Positions 23,396-34,859 of a DNA stretch of 64,000 nt are shown here, in pieces (within the stretch, counting starts at the first letter, position 1; each line of letters starts with the position of its first letter). The stretch is from Polytrichum commune (lineage: Eukaryota; Streptophyta; Polytrichopsida; Polytrichales; Polytrichaceae), in contig OX485803.1 in NCBI GenBank assembly GCA_950295325.1, positions 76,151,554 to 76,215,553 on the forward strand, written 5' to 3'. The position numbers were made by a program, and so were the translations under genes. Under the pieces are notes generated by a model. That model did not search any database. It had not been told where the DNA came from and saw only the letters and a list, made by a program, of their open reading frames with translations.

Positions 23396-24163
23396 GACCC
23401 CCCGGAGATAGGTCGCAACCCCTCGACCAGTGGACCTCGAACCCGGAACAAACCTTTCATAGTTTTTGACCTCAACGGGGTCTTGTGTCACACCCAACAC
23501 ATCCCCAGGGTTCCCACGCGTCCCTTCCGTCACCCCGACGAAAGGGACTATGACAGCGAGCTCGACACCCTCATAAACCGCAAGGCTGTCCGCGCCCGTC
23601 CCGGCCTACGCGACTTCCTTCGCGAGGTGGTCGAGTTCGCCCACGTCGTTGTGTGGAGCTCCATGGTCATGGAGAACACGGAGCCCATCGTCGACTTCTT
23701 GTTCCGTGATCTCCCACGCCCTTGCCTCGTCCTCGGCCAAGAGGAATGCGACGAGCTGCTCGACGAGAAGGGCCAACCGGTGCCCAAGTTTGGCGGTCGA
23801 GGCGGAGGACAACAGTTCCTCAAGGTCCTCCGCTCAAGACTCTGGCAAGGCGTCCCCCGTCTGCAGGGGACGCCCCACGGGTGGTGGCCGACTCCTGAGA
23901 ACACCCTCCTCATCGACGACAGTCCCACCAAGAGCGTGTTGAACCCCCCGGGCAACGTCATCTTCCCGGACACTTGGACCGGCGATAGGCAAGACACCTT
24001 TTTGGTCGATAGGCTAGCCCCCTACCTTAGAAGGCTCGTGCTCCACGCCGGTAGCATCCCATTTTTTGTTAGGTCCAACCCCTTCGGCAATGCGGCGCTA
24101 AGCCCCCGCGATAATGTATATAAGAGCATCATGAGGCTCGCCAAACTCAATAAATTGATTTGA
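23396..24163 (+). CDS. FCP1-like HAD phosphatase domain, exon 4
   Basis: The frame opens at the acceptor with DPPEIGRN and has no ATG before the catalytic motif, so it needs an upstream exon; phase and frame fit exon 3 of the ParB-like gene. HAD motif I is FDLNGVL (about 23468-23488), a D-x-N variant of the D-x-D of FCP1/NLI-interacting-factor phosphatases, so the second Asp is missing. Then come ARPGLRDFL, the motif II region VVVWSSM, a Gly-rich PKFGGRGGGQ and motif IV IDDSPTKS (Asp-Asp at 23915-23920). TGA is at 24161-24163. FCP1-type enzymes dephosphorylate Ser/Thr, classically the RNA polymerase II tail; the substrate here is unknown and the Asn for Asp change may lower activity. A degenerate copy lies at 9210-9600. 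Confidence 0.75.
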   Translation, partial: DPPEIGRNPSTSGPRTRNKPFIVFDLNGVLCHTQHIPRVPTRPFRHPDERDYDSELDTLINRKAVRARPGLRDFLREVVEFAHVVVWSSMVMENTEPIVDFLFRDLPRPCLVLGQEECDELLDEKGQPVPKFGGRGGGQQFLKVLRSRLWQGVPRLQGTPHGWWPTPENTLLIDDSPTKSVLNPPGNVIFPDTWTGDRQDTFLVDRLAPYLRRLVLHAGSIPFFVRSNPFGNAALSPRDNVYKSIMRLAKLNKLI

Positions 24164-24212
24164 AATGCCTCCATGTCTTTGCTTGTTATCATGTGGTTCA
24201 CATATCTAATGC

Positions 24213-25261
24213 TTGCCCCGTTTTTGGATGTCTTTTGTTGTTGTGATTGTTGTTGTTCTTGTTCTTGCCCATAGTCTGCCCCCATATGCGACGCCCCTGT
24301 GGTCGATGGCTCTTCCCGTCCCCTCTCGCTCCCCGCATCCCCTTCCCGCGACGTCACGGACTTCCAAATGCCATCCCTTTACCACTTCTCGGCGGTCGAC
24401 GCGGCCTCGGCCGTGGATTACTCCCGCGACGTCGGCATCGACGACGGCGTCGTCAACAGCCCGCCCCCAGCACTTGTCCCCCGCGCGTACGCCCCGTCGC
24501 CCTCCCCCCTCTCCAAGGAGAAACGGACGCTCGTTCGTTTGGGACACCTCTCGCCCTCGAGGGACGACGCCGTCGCTCGTCGCGGGCCGAGCCGCCGTCT
24601 CCGCATGGAAGGCCCCCGTTGCCACACCTCCCCCGCCGACTCCGTTCCTCCCCCCGCAACGTCCTCCGCGATCGTGGGCCCTCCACGCCTCGACTCCCCC
24701 CCCGCCATCCAACATTGCAATAGTTCCATCGGCTCCGGATGCTCCCGTCGACGCCCCCCTCGTTCCCACCGTTCCCCGCATGGACGTCCCCAAATCCAAG
24801 GTGCCCTCCTCAACCCTAAACCCCTTTCCCGCTTTTGCTTTCCTTGTCTTCCGTTTGTGTGCCGTTCTCTTTACGAGCGCCCATCCCAAACCGCCCTCAT
24901 TATTTTCCCCACTCCATTCCTATTCTTATCTTCCTATGACGTTGTTTCGCAGGTGGCTACCCGCTCGCTTGGTGCCCGGCCCTCCTCCACGTCCTCCTTG
25001 GATAGGCACGCCCTCAAGGCCGCATCTTCCGAGTCCGATCGTTGTCTGGCCCTCCGGAGAAGCGCAAGACGTTCCCTTTCGCAAACGCCCTCGTATTCTA
25101 CTTATAATACCACCTCGTACAATTCGGGAGCGCGTCCTGAAACATGCAAGAACGACACATATTCCTATCCAGGCAACACACAAGGATTCAGTCGTGGGCC
25201 TGAGATTTTTAGAGCCATGGAGGCCGCCAAAAAAAAGGACTTAGCCGCAAAAAAAAAATAG
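24213..25261 (+). CDS. Proline/serine-rich two-exon ORF of element C
   Basis: The most consistent model uses one frame up to 24800 (ending ...MDVPKSK) and splices a phase-0 GT-AG intron at 24801-24952 (AAG|GTGCCC; TTGTTTCGCAG|GTG) into the frame ending at 25261. The start is uncertain: ATG at 24213, or an exon beginning after 'TTGCCCATAG' at 24274. The product is low in complexity, rich in Pro, Ser and Arg, with a Lys-rich tail (AKKKDLAAKKK). The last 35 residues (KNDTYS...GPEIF) are conserved in the 9.4-9.6 kb copy, which confirms the frame of the final exon. It could also be the 3' exons of the phosphatase gene in another splice form. Function unknown. Confidence 0.5.
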
Positions 25262-25668
25262 TGGGTCGGACTAGTGTGACTAGAAGCGTACTAGTGGGAC
25301 GGACTCCCTAAATGGGCTTAGGTGTAGAACATATTTAAGTGCTTACTTTCTATGCTATTCCAAGTTACTCAAGACATTGATGGTATTTCCATTATAATTG
25401 TATTTCTATCCCAATTAATTCATTCAACTTCCATTCATTCTTCGCATCTTCCCTTCCATTCATAATGAGTTGTCATTTCATACGCAACTATTTTCATGTG
25501 TGCCTCACATTTTTGTTCACTTCCATGCCTTTATGTATAATAATAGTAGCATACCATTATACATATGGGATTTTTAGTCGTCATTACTGGTCCATTTTTG
25601 AAATGTGCATCCTTATATAGTCTCATAATCAACAAAAAGTCTCCAAATACCGAATATAGTGTTTCTAA
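25262..25668 (+). mobile_element. 3' end of element C
   Basis: Collinear with 9600-9985 and ending in 'AAAGTCTCCAAATACCGAAT' and 'ATAGTGTTT'. Palindromes of the ACGAACG family do not occur to the right of this point, which supports an element boundary here. Confidence 0.7.
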
Positions 25669-27530
25669 TGGTTTGTTCTTATTTTTTCTCGACCTGGCTG
25701 ATGTTTTTTCCCCCTTCTTCCATTCTCATGACACACGGTTTTTTTTATTTTTTTTAATTTTAATTTAAAAAAGAGAATGGCCAATCCATCTTGTTCGGAT
25801 GTTGAAGGTGTATTTTGAGGTACCCGGCCCAATTTCTTATGACCGTATTGATGCCAATGTTCATTAAGTTTAAGTATGTGGTAAATGTGAGATAAAATAA
25901 GCACCCTTTAGGTTTCCAAGCCAAAGGCTTAGTTTGTGCTTAATTTTAGTTAACAAATAATATTTTCTAAAATTTGGAAGTCTTGGGAATGAAAAATCTC
26001 TACTTAGTCCTCCTAAACATCTAATTAATTCAATACAAGTTTATTTGTTGTAAAATAAACAACTTAGATTCTTTTAATATAACTATCTTTTGCTAAATTC
26101 AATACAAAGTGGCCTAAAAGCTAATATGACATTTAAAGATTTCTAATTATTTGAAAAAAATGATAAGGAGATAAGGCTTTTGTAAGATGTTTCACAGAAA
26201 TGCTCATAACTTTTAGTCAAATTTTTAGATTAGAACAAAAGTAATTGAACTAAGAAAATAACTTTAATATCTATATAAAAATATATATTAAAAAATAGAC
26301 ATTATAGCAAGTTGGGGTGAAGTTACAAAATCATCAATGTCAAAACAAAATCTGTCTCACAAAAATGCCTATAATTTCTAGAATAAGTTGTTAATTTTTA
26401 TTAGACTAATTTTATTGAAAAGAAAACTTTAAGAGCTATTCATGCATATAAAATATATTAGAATTGAACCTTAGATCAAGATGTTGTAAGGTTTTGGAGT
26501 CTGCTGTCCATTTCAACCCAAAATCATTAACTAATGTTACATTCTATAAAAACTAATTATGTTTTATCAATAAAAAATGAATTAAAATGCAACTTTTACA
26601 TTAAAAAAAGAAATAAATGAACTTTAACAAAATACTTTTATTAAGTGATAAAAACACCTTGCGCCCATTTTAGGGTACTTTCTAAAGTCAAGCCGGGGCC
26701 GAAAGTTGCAGCTATGATCAAGAAATGTGAAAAGAAAACTCAAGGGTGGTCAATGCAAAAGAGATGAATTTCAAAGCTATATCAAATTCATTGAAGCGAG
26801 CGAGAAAAAAAAATTCTGCAAAAAATCCAAGCAATGGGAGGTAAGAACAAAGGTAACATGGAAGAAATTAGAAGCTAAAAACATTGACAACTAACACATC
26901 GATTCTTAATCTACACTCTTAACTCTCATTCAAAAGTCTCATAAACTTGAAAAACTTTTAGGGATTGTGTCTTTGGGCAAGGGTGTAATTTATGTGACTA
27001 AATTTGAGAAGTAATCGATGTGACCAAATTTTAGCTACTTTAGTTCGTGATTGTTCTTCTTTAAACAAGAAAATCACCAAGACATTCATGAGGACTTCAT
27101 TTCTACCTAACGATTGGACCAAAATGAAAATGCAAGGGTAAAATTCGTGGCTCCAATTTTGACATATCATCATGCTAATTTTTCCTCTAACATGTAAGTA
27201 TCTTCATATTCATTTGAGTTATCTTATTCATTTGTAATGCTTACTTCTTAACTTTCTATTTTTTATTGTTCTTTAATATTTATATTTCAATTTGTTTTTT
27301 TAAAATTTTGTATCTAATGTTTAAATTTTTTTGCTAATAAGACTATGTTAGGGAAAAACAAATGGATTTCTCAATACATAAATTTTCACAAGAAAATTTA
27401 CGAAATGAAGAATGTCATTACGATGGACATAATAGAGGTAGTGTGTGAGAATTACAAATCAAATTGGCTTAATGATAATTGTAAAGAAACTTTTTGATAT
27501 GTAGTTGTTCAACAATATTTTTTAATAATT
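25669..27530. other. AT-rich intergenic sequence
   Basis: No gene recognised. The base composition drops sharply compared with 18.4-25.3 kb. There are several poly-T/poly-A tracts (25739-25770). Confidence 0.5.
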
Positions 27531-27537
27531 TTATAAT

Positions 27538-27900
27538 TTACAATGTCCATCGCGTACAAAATAGTGATAGAATTTCAAATGGTTTTTGGTTCATGATGGG
27601 TAATGCCTCTACTTTTGAAAAGTAAGTCAAATATGCTATACCTATCACGAACAAGACAGTGATACAATTCTTATAAAAAATTTGGTTGGTGATGAATATT
27701 GCCTCTACTTTTGAAAAGTAAGTCAAATATGCAATATTCATAAAAAACAAGATAGTGATACAATTTCTAAAAAAATCCGATTGATAATGGGTATTGCATT
27801 TACTTTTGAAAAGTATGGCAAATATGCAATACCCTTCGCAAACCAGATAGTAATACAATTTTATTTAAATTCTAGTTCGTAATGGGTATTGCTTAAATAA
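27538..27900. repeat. Left subterminal repeat cluster of a MULE-like element
   Basis: Four imperfect units of about 90 bp share 'ACTTTTGAAAAGTAAGTCAA' and 'GATAGTGATACAATT'. Versions in reverse complement ('ATTGTATCACTGTTTG...', 'GCAATACCCAT') occur at 34860-35140. The decayed MULE transposase lies between the two clusters. Confidence 0.65.
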
Positions 27901-28065
27901 AAAATATTTATACATTTTATTGGCGGGCAAAAAATACATTTGAAAAAAAACCTACTAATATGGTTTTATACAGTTTACATTGTCCTTACATATTTTTAGA
28001 AAGAAAATTAGGATTATCACATTCATAGTTTGCATGTATACTATTATAATTCATTCCAATAATAT

Positions 28066-29315
28066 CTAATACATAACAATGTAGACAATAACGAAAAATA
28101 TTGAAAGACATACCATCTTTATAAATATAAATTTTATAATAAACACTAAAATCATCTCATTTCTAATCCAATATATTTTTTCATAAGACAATGAAAATCT
28201 ATCCATCCAAAGCACTCCGGTTTCTCTTTCTCTGAGAAGACATTGCAAACATTGTTTGTTTACGACTTTTTTTCTTATAATGAAATTTTCTAAATCATCA
28301 GTAACTACATCAAACACTCATTAAGGATGTAAGTTGTCATCTTCTAATTAATCCCGAATTTGTTTGATATCAGTAATAATCTTTGTCATCATTATTTGTA
28401 ATTGTTGTACAAGTAGAAGACCACCTCCCATTGCTTCTTCTCTAGCATTATCTTATAAGTTTTCAATAGCCAAAAGACATTCCTCTATAAATTGTTGAAT
28501 TTATCTAAAAGGTTGGAAAAAAATATTATCGATATCTCTACCAACGATTGTGATATCCACCATGTCTTCTTCTGTGTCCTTCATAAAATTTGTGTTATCT
28601 ATGTTATTTTTACAATCATAAATATGAACATTTTCAAGTGGATTAATTGATACACTTAATAAGTCAAATATAGCTTCAATTCCACCACAAAGATATCCAT
28701 AATATGTACCAAATAACTTTAATATCACACCTCATTGAATGTTTGTGAATGGCTTAATAATAGCAAATTGGTGTTTGCACATATTTTTCTCTAATACACC
28801 ACTCATAAGAGCAAGATGCATACAATATATATGGATCAATAACATCATACCAACGTCTCATAGTACTTTGTGATAAAACTTGTCATCCTTTCATAGGTGT
28901 TTTTTGGCGACGGATGTGCTCCAACAGAATGTTTTTTGCTTTTGTAATGTCATCAGCCACAATCTTTTCCACCCGCTTGTTAAGAACAAAGCCATTTAAT
29001 TTTCTTCTGTGGTTGTACATGTAGTGTGTAACTATAGGAGTAGTTAAACGCCACACTAAGAAATTCATTTTTCAACCTTGAAGTTGATGGTTGTCAATCT
29101 TCATCCATTGTTTCAGAGCTGCATGATAAGACTCAATGCTTGCTTGGGTGTCTTGATTTTAATGTGGGTTCCAATGGTGGCCCATAAAATACATCATTAT
29201 AGAATACAAATAACAAGAAACCATGATTAAAGATATGTGAGAAAAAATCACCATCAACTTTTAATTGCATTCTAATCCAAGTGGAGGATTCCTTTTCAGA
29301 AGCCCAAGTCACCAT
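28066..29315 (-). pseudogene. Possible degraded coding remnant
   Basis: Several minus-strand open stretches (29133-29315, 28883-29068, 28501-28728, 28066-28317) follow one another in different frames, as expected of a decayed or intron-containing gene. Nothing in them gives a family I can name with confidence. They lie inside the putative MULE-bounded interval. Confidence 0.25.
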
Positions 29316-29319
29316 TTAC

Positions 29320-31690
29320 ATGTGCACTTCATTTCAATTAATGTAGAAGACGTGGTGTGTGTATAATATTTTTTATTAAACATATAAACATTCAGAAATG
29401 CTTGGTTCCACACCATGTCAATCATGAATGGACCATTTGAGTCCATCCCACCTCCTAGCCTAATTGCAATATTCCTCCACAAACGGAGAATCCGGCTAGT
29501 TATCTACCTCCCACCTCATGCAACTTACGAGCTCACGCCTAATTCTACTTCAGTGGCCCTCCATCCACACCCCGTGGCAGCTCAACACCTCCTAATCAAT
29601 CAAAAACTTCCCCATTGAACTAAGCAACAACATCTATTAAAGGCCTTGGCATCCCTTCCTCCAATTACAACCTCGTCGCTCACACCTCGGCCGCCTAACT
29701 GCACTCTCGGTAAGGTTCCACTTCGAGTTGGTCATTGTTAGCTCCAGCACCTGCTTGTGTGGCTGCTGTCTCTAGGAATCGGCGTTGAGCAACCAAAAGG
29801 AAACAACGGCACATGAGCACCCACTGATCAAGTCCACTTCTTCCATGCCTAGCCAATTCGGTGCATTCTGAGCGCCCTGAGGAGACTACCCCACCCGAGA
29901 ATCCCACTCCATCGAAGAATTGCTCGTCTTCGAGATTCGTTGGCCAGGTCCAATATGAGGGCACATTGTTGCCTTCAGTAACGACACGCGGGGCAATGGC
30001 CTAACTGAATACCCAGAGTTGCACCACAACACCAGAACCCTCTACGACTACAATCTAATTCATGCCAGCGGCAAGGTCAGACCACAAGTCATAATGAGGA
30101 GAAAAACCTGATGACAAAAGCCTTATTGCATTACCCACCCAACGGCTCAGCCAAATCGATGGAAAGAGGAGATTCAAGAAACATTGGACAAAAATGCCGA
30201 ACAAGTTTCAGAGATCTGAGGATGAGTTATACCAGTGCCGCGTCTTTCTTCCCTTTCGCACTCAAATACCCAACCGGTGGTGCGATCACCGCGATTGGGG
30301 ATGGTCGATCCATCCTCGGCTTGGGTGCATGATGCCGCTTGCTGCATCATACAAATCTTGCACTTGCTCCTTGCTCCGATCAGCCTGCTACTCACTGGCA
30401 TCGTTGCCGTTCTCCAAGTTAAGTTGGCATCCTCTCGGCGATGTTAGCCCGCCTCTTACTCCCATGATCATTCGACCACCCTTTGCGCCACCGTGTGCCG
30501 ATCTGCATCCTTTGCCACTTGCTGGGAAACCTCGGTGACCGAACCCCGGTTCCCAACTTTCCCCCGATGCCACCCGATGTGCATTCAACTAGCGAGGAAA
30601 AGAAAAAAGAAAAAACAGAAAAACAACTAGTGCACACACATTCTAGATTGGAGCATCGTTTCCGCCTCCTCATGCCCAACTCACTTTTTTCCCCCTTCTT
30701 CTACCTAATGAGCCTCTCCTCCCTTGCCTCCCGAGACCCCTCCAACTCCTTCTTTTTTTTCTCACGTTGCCCGGACTCTTCCAGGCCACCCGGAGAAAAA
30801 AACGGTTATTGGTGTCGCGCACCTCTCCATGAGGAGTGCCCGAAACACCATGGGCACAAGGGGGACCCCGGAGTGACACCCGGGACTTGTGGCGCCGTTG
30901 GTGAGAGGGCCCACGTGATCCTAGTGTGGGCGAGGGCCCTGGGCGTTGGGAACGCGTCCCACCCACGGAGACTAGGAGGCATGAGGGTAAGGCCATGAGC
31001 TTTGCGTAGCTCATGACGTGTAGATTCCATAATGGTCAAGAATACCTTAATTGGAGGTGTGAGCTAGGAGTTATGGCCATTTGAGTGGGGCGCTGTCCCG
31101 GGAGAGCGCCCTGGTACACCAGTGCCTGGGAGTGATTCCCATGACTGCCAACGTTTGAACAGGCATAACTTCCTCAATACTTGTCTGAATGGAGCAAATG
31201 AAGAGTCCATTGGCATCTACGTGAAGCGTAGATGAAGATGAAGTGGTTGCTTGTTAGCATCAAACATCATACAAGGAAGTTATGATGGTCTGAAGCTGCT
31301 GGGGGCTTGTAGGCCTAGTAGCTAAGGGAAAATGTCTACTTGGCCCCAACTCTTGGTAGAGAGATATGAGCCCAAAATGGTTGCTCATATTTGTTTTATG
31401 TTTAGAATTTACTTAGGATTGCAATTGTTGTCGTTATTGAAACAACTAAAAGTATTAAAAAGAGTGAGGCTTGGTGTGGAGTTATGTTTTAGGCCTTAGG
31501 CTTATTTTGTGTGGTTATTTAGAAGCTTAGCAGCATTAGTGGGTTGGTTGAATTAAGTTAAAAGTGTGTGTGTTAAGAAAGGGGAAGGGCCTTGGGTTTA
31601 ATTGTTTGAATTGAGGCCTTCCCTTGTTGCTTTAGGGGTGGAGGGTTTAGTGAATAGGCTTGATCTAATTTTAGTTGGGTAAGGTTTAAG
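29320..31690. other. GC-richer stretch, no gene recognised
   Basis: Between about 29650 and 31130 the sequence is richer in G+C than its surroundings and shows overlapping frames on both strands, none with family resemblance. It may be an old retroelement or captured sequence; I see no LTR pair, primer site or polymerase motif. Confidence 0.35.
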
Positions 31691-31699
31691 GGGTGTGTG

Positions 31700-31825
31700 G
31701 CTTTGGGTGTCCCTCTCCTTTCACTCTCCTTCACTCCTTTCACTCTCCCTCACTCCTTTCACCTTCCTTCACTATTTTCACCTTCCTTCACTCCTCTCTC
31801 CCCCCTCTTACTCTCTCCTCTCTCC
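31700..31825 (+). repeat. CT-rich simple sequence
   Basis: Pyrimidine-rich 'CCTTTCACTCTCCTTCACTC' type repeats directly before the minisatellite. Confidence 0.7.
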
Positions 31826-31835
31826 ATCTTGGAAC

Positions 31836-32215
31836 CAGCTGCTAGAGAACTGGTGCGGCAGCAAGGAGGCAGTTTATATCAGCTGCTAGAGAACTGTAGG
31901 CAGCAAGGTTGGGCAGTTTATATCAGCTGCTAGAGAACTGTAGGCAGCAAGGTTGGGCAATTTATATCAGCTGCTAGAGAACTGTAGGCAGCAAGGTTGG
32001 GCAGTTTATATCAGTTGCTAGCGAACTAGTAGGCAGCATGGAGGCAGTTTATATCAGCTGCTAGAGAACTGTAGGCAGCAAGGTTGGGCAGTTTATATCA
32101 GCTGCTAGAGAACTGGCGGCAACAAGGAGGCAGTTTATATCAGCTTCTAGAGAACTGGTGCGGCAGCAAAGGGGCAGTTTATATCAGCTGCTAGAGAACT
32201 GGTGGGCAGCAAGGA
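31836..32215 (+). repeat. 44-bp minisatellite, nine copies
   Basis: 'CAGCTGCTAGAGAACTG' recurs at about 31838, 31881, 31925, 31969, 32013, 32057, 32101, 32144 and 32188. The spacer is 'TAGGCAGCAAGGTTGGGCAG' plus 'TTTATAT'. Units are 42-44 bp. Confidence 0.95.
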
Positions 32216-32219
32216 AGGT

Positions 32220-33300
32220 AGCTTAGACTCAGCTTACATTAGTGGTTGGGGTTGGCCTAATTGATTAGTTAATAACTAAGTAGGCAAACCACGTAATGCT
32301 AGGTGGTGGTATTGAATATTCATTAGATTTAGGGGTTTTAAGATTGGATGTAGTACGGGGGTGACATTAGAGAATAGCGTTCTTCAACGCTTGTATCCTC
32401 GCCATGGAATAAATCGGTGTGCCAAGGTTGATAGAAGATGTGATGGATTTTTACGACGTTGGGAAGAGGGAGTTATTTTGAACATGAATGTGATACCCAT
32501 TCCCCCACCTGGACTAGGACGCATAAGGGTGGGTGGTTTGGCCTCACAAGAGACAAAAGGTCTCTTGACGGTCGGGTAGGGGCCCCGCCTAGAATGCTAG
32601 AGGCTTATATGGGTGAGGTGGTGTGGCCTCACTCACCCGAAGCCAAACGGCACGGCCTCCATGGGCATTGGCCCAATGTGAGGCCATAGTTGCCTAGTAT
32701 GGTTCAGGTTGTTGTAGTGTTGCTCCGGCAATGTGATGATCAACATAAGATTGATCTTCCATGGATGGAAGTCCACATCTAAGGATTGGTTACCGATCAA
32801 AAGGTGAGTCCCTAAAGCAAAGTAGGAGGGTTGGTTCCCCTCCTATGAACTATAAGGTCCGGGGCAGAAGGAGCTAATCATTAGCATGGCGGAATGCGAA
32901 GGGTAGGCACTCGTAACCTCTGCTAGAAATGGAAATTGGCAAGATTGTAAAGGGGGCTAGCAAGGGTTGCAACAATTGGCCTCCCCCTTGGCCTTCCCCC
33001 TCTAAGATTCTCCTCTCCTAGTCACATTAATTGCGCTTATTCCTTTTATTTTACCTTATTTCCTCATCTCTCATTTTTCATTTGTTTTTTCACCTTTCAA
33101 TATTTATTTTATAGTTAATTAACATGTGAGCGTATCCTTAGGGCTCACAAGATATAACTATAAATAATTCATACAAATAATTTATCATTTCGATAGAAGT
33201 GTACTTTAATGAGAATTATGATAGAATGGAAGAGAATACATCTTCAAACGAATAAATGTATGTGACTTGAAATTAAAGGAGATAAGCAATAATAGTGGAA
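32220..33300. other. No gene recognised
   Basis: Mixed-composition sequence with a G-rich part at 32440-33010 and AT-rich sequence after it. Short open frames overlap and do not resemble known proteins. Confidence 0.4.
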
Positions 33301-33329
33301 ACTAATCTTAATGTTTGAAGTGCACTTCA

Positions 33330-34740
33330 ATAAACTCTTCCATTTTCTTCACGTATAGGAACATCATTTTTTTTAATAGTACAAGCACGTTTCAAAAAAT
33401 CTTCTTCACTCTCCTTATACTCAATAGGAAGGTACATGAAATAATGCAATTGTTTATAAACAAGGTCCCTCAAAACACCCAAGTTAGAGACTTTCATCTA
33501 AATGTAATTTTTCCAATTCTTCAAAATATGGAAGAAATACAAGTAAATGGGGATCTTGTCTTCAAGCCACACTTGCTTGATTGTATTCATTTAATAATTT
33601 GCATCATCAAGAATGAAGCTGGAAGGAAGATAATCCTCCTTATCTCTATGGAGGTGCCTTTGTAGTGGCTTTAGCCACATGACTAAATATTTTTCTATCA
33701 TTCGACTAGTGAGTACCCAAGCTACGAGAATACCATTTCTCTAATCATCGAACACCAACAACGAAAACAATGGATATTTTGAAACATTAGTTTCAAATGT
33801 TATATCCATTGCAATGGCTTCATTGTAACCATACATGAGCACCATCCCTTTTTGCCAAAGTGTTTCTATACCTAAAATGAAAGACAAATCTGTGATATCA
33901 AATTTTTTGTACCATATGAAGACGTCATTTGGGTGCTCCAAAGTCCATATCTTCACATTGTCAAAGTTATTATTGAGGCAACACCATACTCCCATTTTCA
34001 ATCTACTTTCATAATAAACAATATCCTTAAACTGAACAAAATCATCACGTATGTCCAGGCATTTCATCTTCCTCCTTAGAATCCAATTCTGCCTATGCTC
34101 TTCATAAACTTGTTTAGCAATGAATCCCTTACCCAATTGTGCCTTCACCTATGCCTTCAATTCTTTTTATATATAGGGCTGATAAGCCGGCTTCCTCCCT
34201 ATAAAAAATTTGTCTTCGAATCCATAGGCAGATAATCCATCTTTCTTTGTATGATGAACATGATAGTAGGCAACCTCAACTACATCTAAAAACAAAAGAA
34301 GTTTTTTGATGAAAAATTTAGCAATGCATCTACGTTTCTTTGAGTGAGGGTGTTGAGGATCTCATGTATGGTCTTTCGGTCCAAATGCACATTCATAATA
34401 AACATGCTCAAAGTACGAATCAATTTGAGGTCTTCCCATTTGTACCCCATGAACTCTAGTATCTGCAATCAATTCAACAACATATCGATCTACACAGGTT
34501 TGGCCATCTGTGAAGTTTTCAACTCTATTGAAAGAAAGATATGCTGCCATGATAATTAACATCCTCCCAAACCCCTTCCTTATTTTTGGCGCCCATTAAA
34601 TATCTTGAAAAGATTTTGGCGCTAGCCTGGATTGTTGTGCAGTGATGAAAGGTTTCGGCTTCCTCGGCATATTGGCCTCTGCATACTCCAGAAAAAATAC
34701 ATAAGACAATATGCATTACATACCGAATATGTAACATATA
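33330..34740 (-). pseudogene. Decayed MULE (FAR1-like) transposase
   Basis: Reading from 34740 downwards: a 'YHVHHTKKDG' segment, then (34148-33741) 'YGYNEAIAMDITFETN' and 'KYPLFSLLVFDD', the usual MULE block around the first catalytic Asp. After a TAG (33741-33743) the same frame goes on with RNGILVAWVLTSR and ...SSFILDDA, the second catalytic Asp region. It continues past a TAA with IPIYLYFFHILKNWKN, which matches the normal LCLWHVLKNW region. Several stops make it inactive. MULE transposases cut and paste DNA with an RNase H-fold DDE domain. Confidence 0.8.
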
Positions 34741-34859
34741 TTTTGCGTATGTAAAGCAAGAACATCCTGAAAATAATGAAATTACAAGTGCAATACTATT
34801 TTCTCTTAAATATTAAATTCATAATGGATTGAATATTTGGTTGGAATTGAATAAGTTGG

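Noticed and set aside
30483-31039. Long frames on both strands in a GC-richer stretch
   Set aside because: Frames overlap antisense, are compositionally driven, include a poly-Phe tract and resemble no family. I could find no LTRs or polymerase motifs to call a retroelement.
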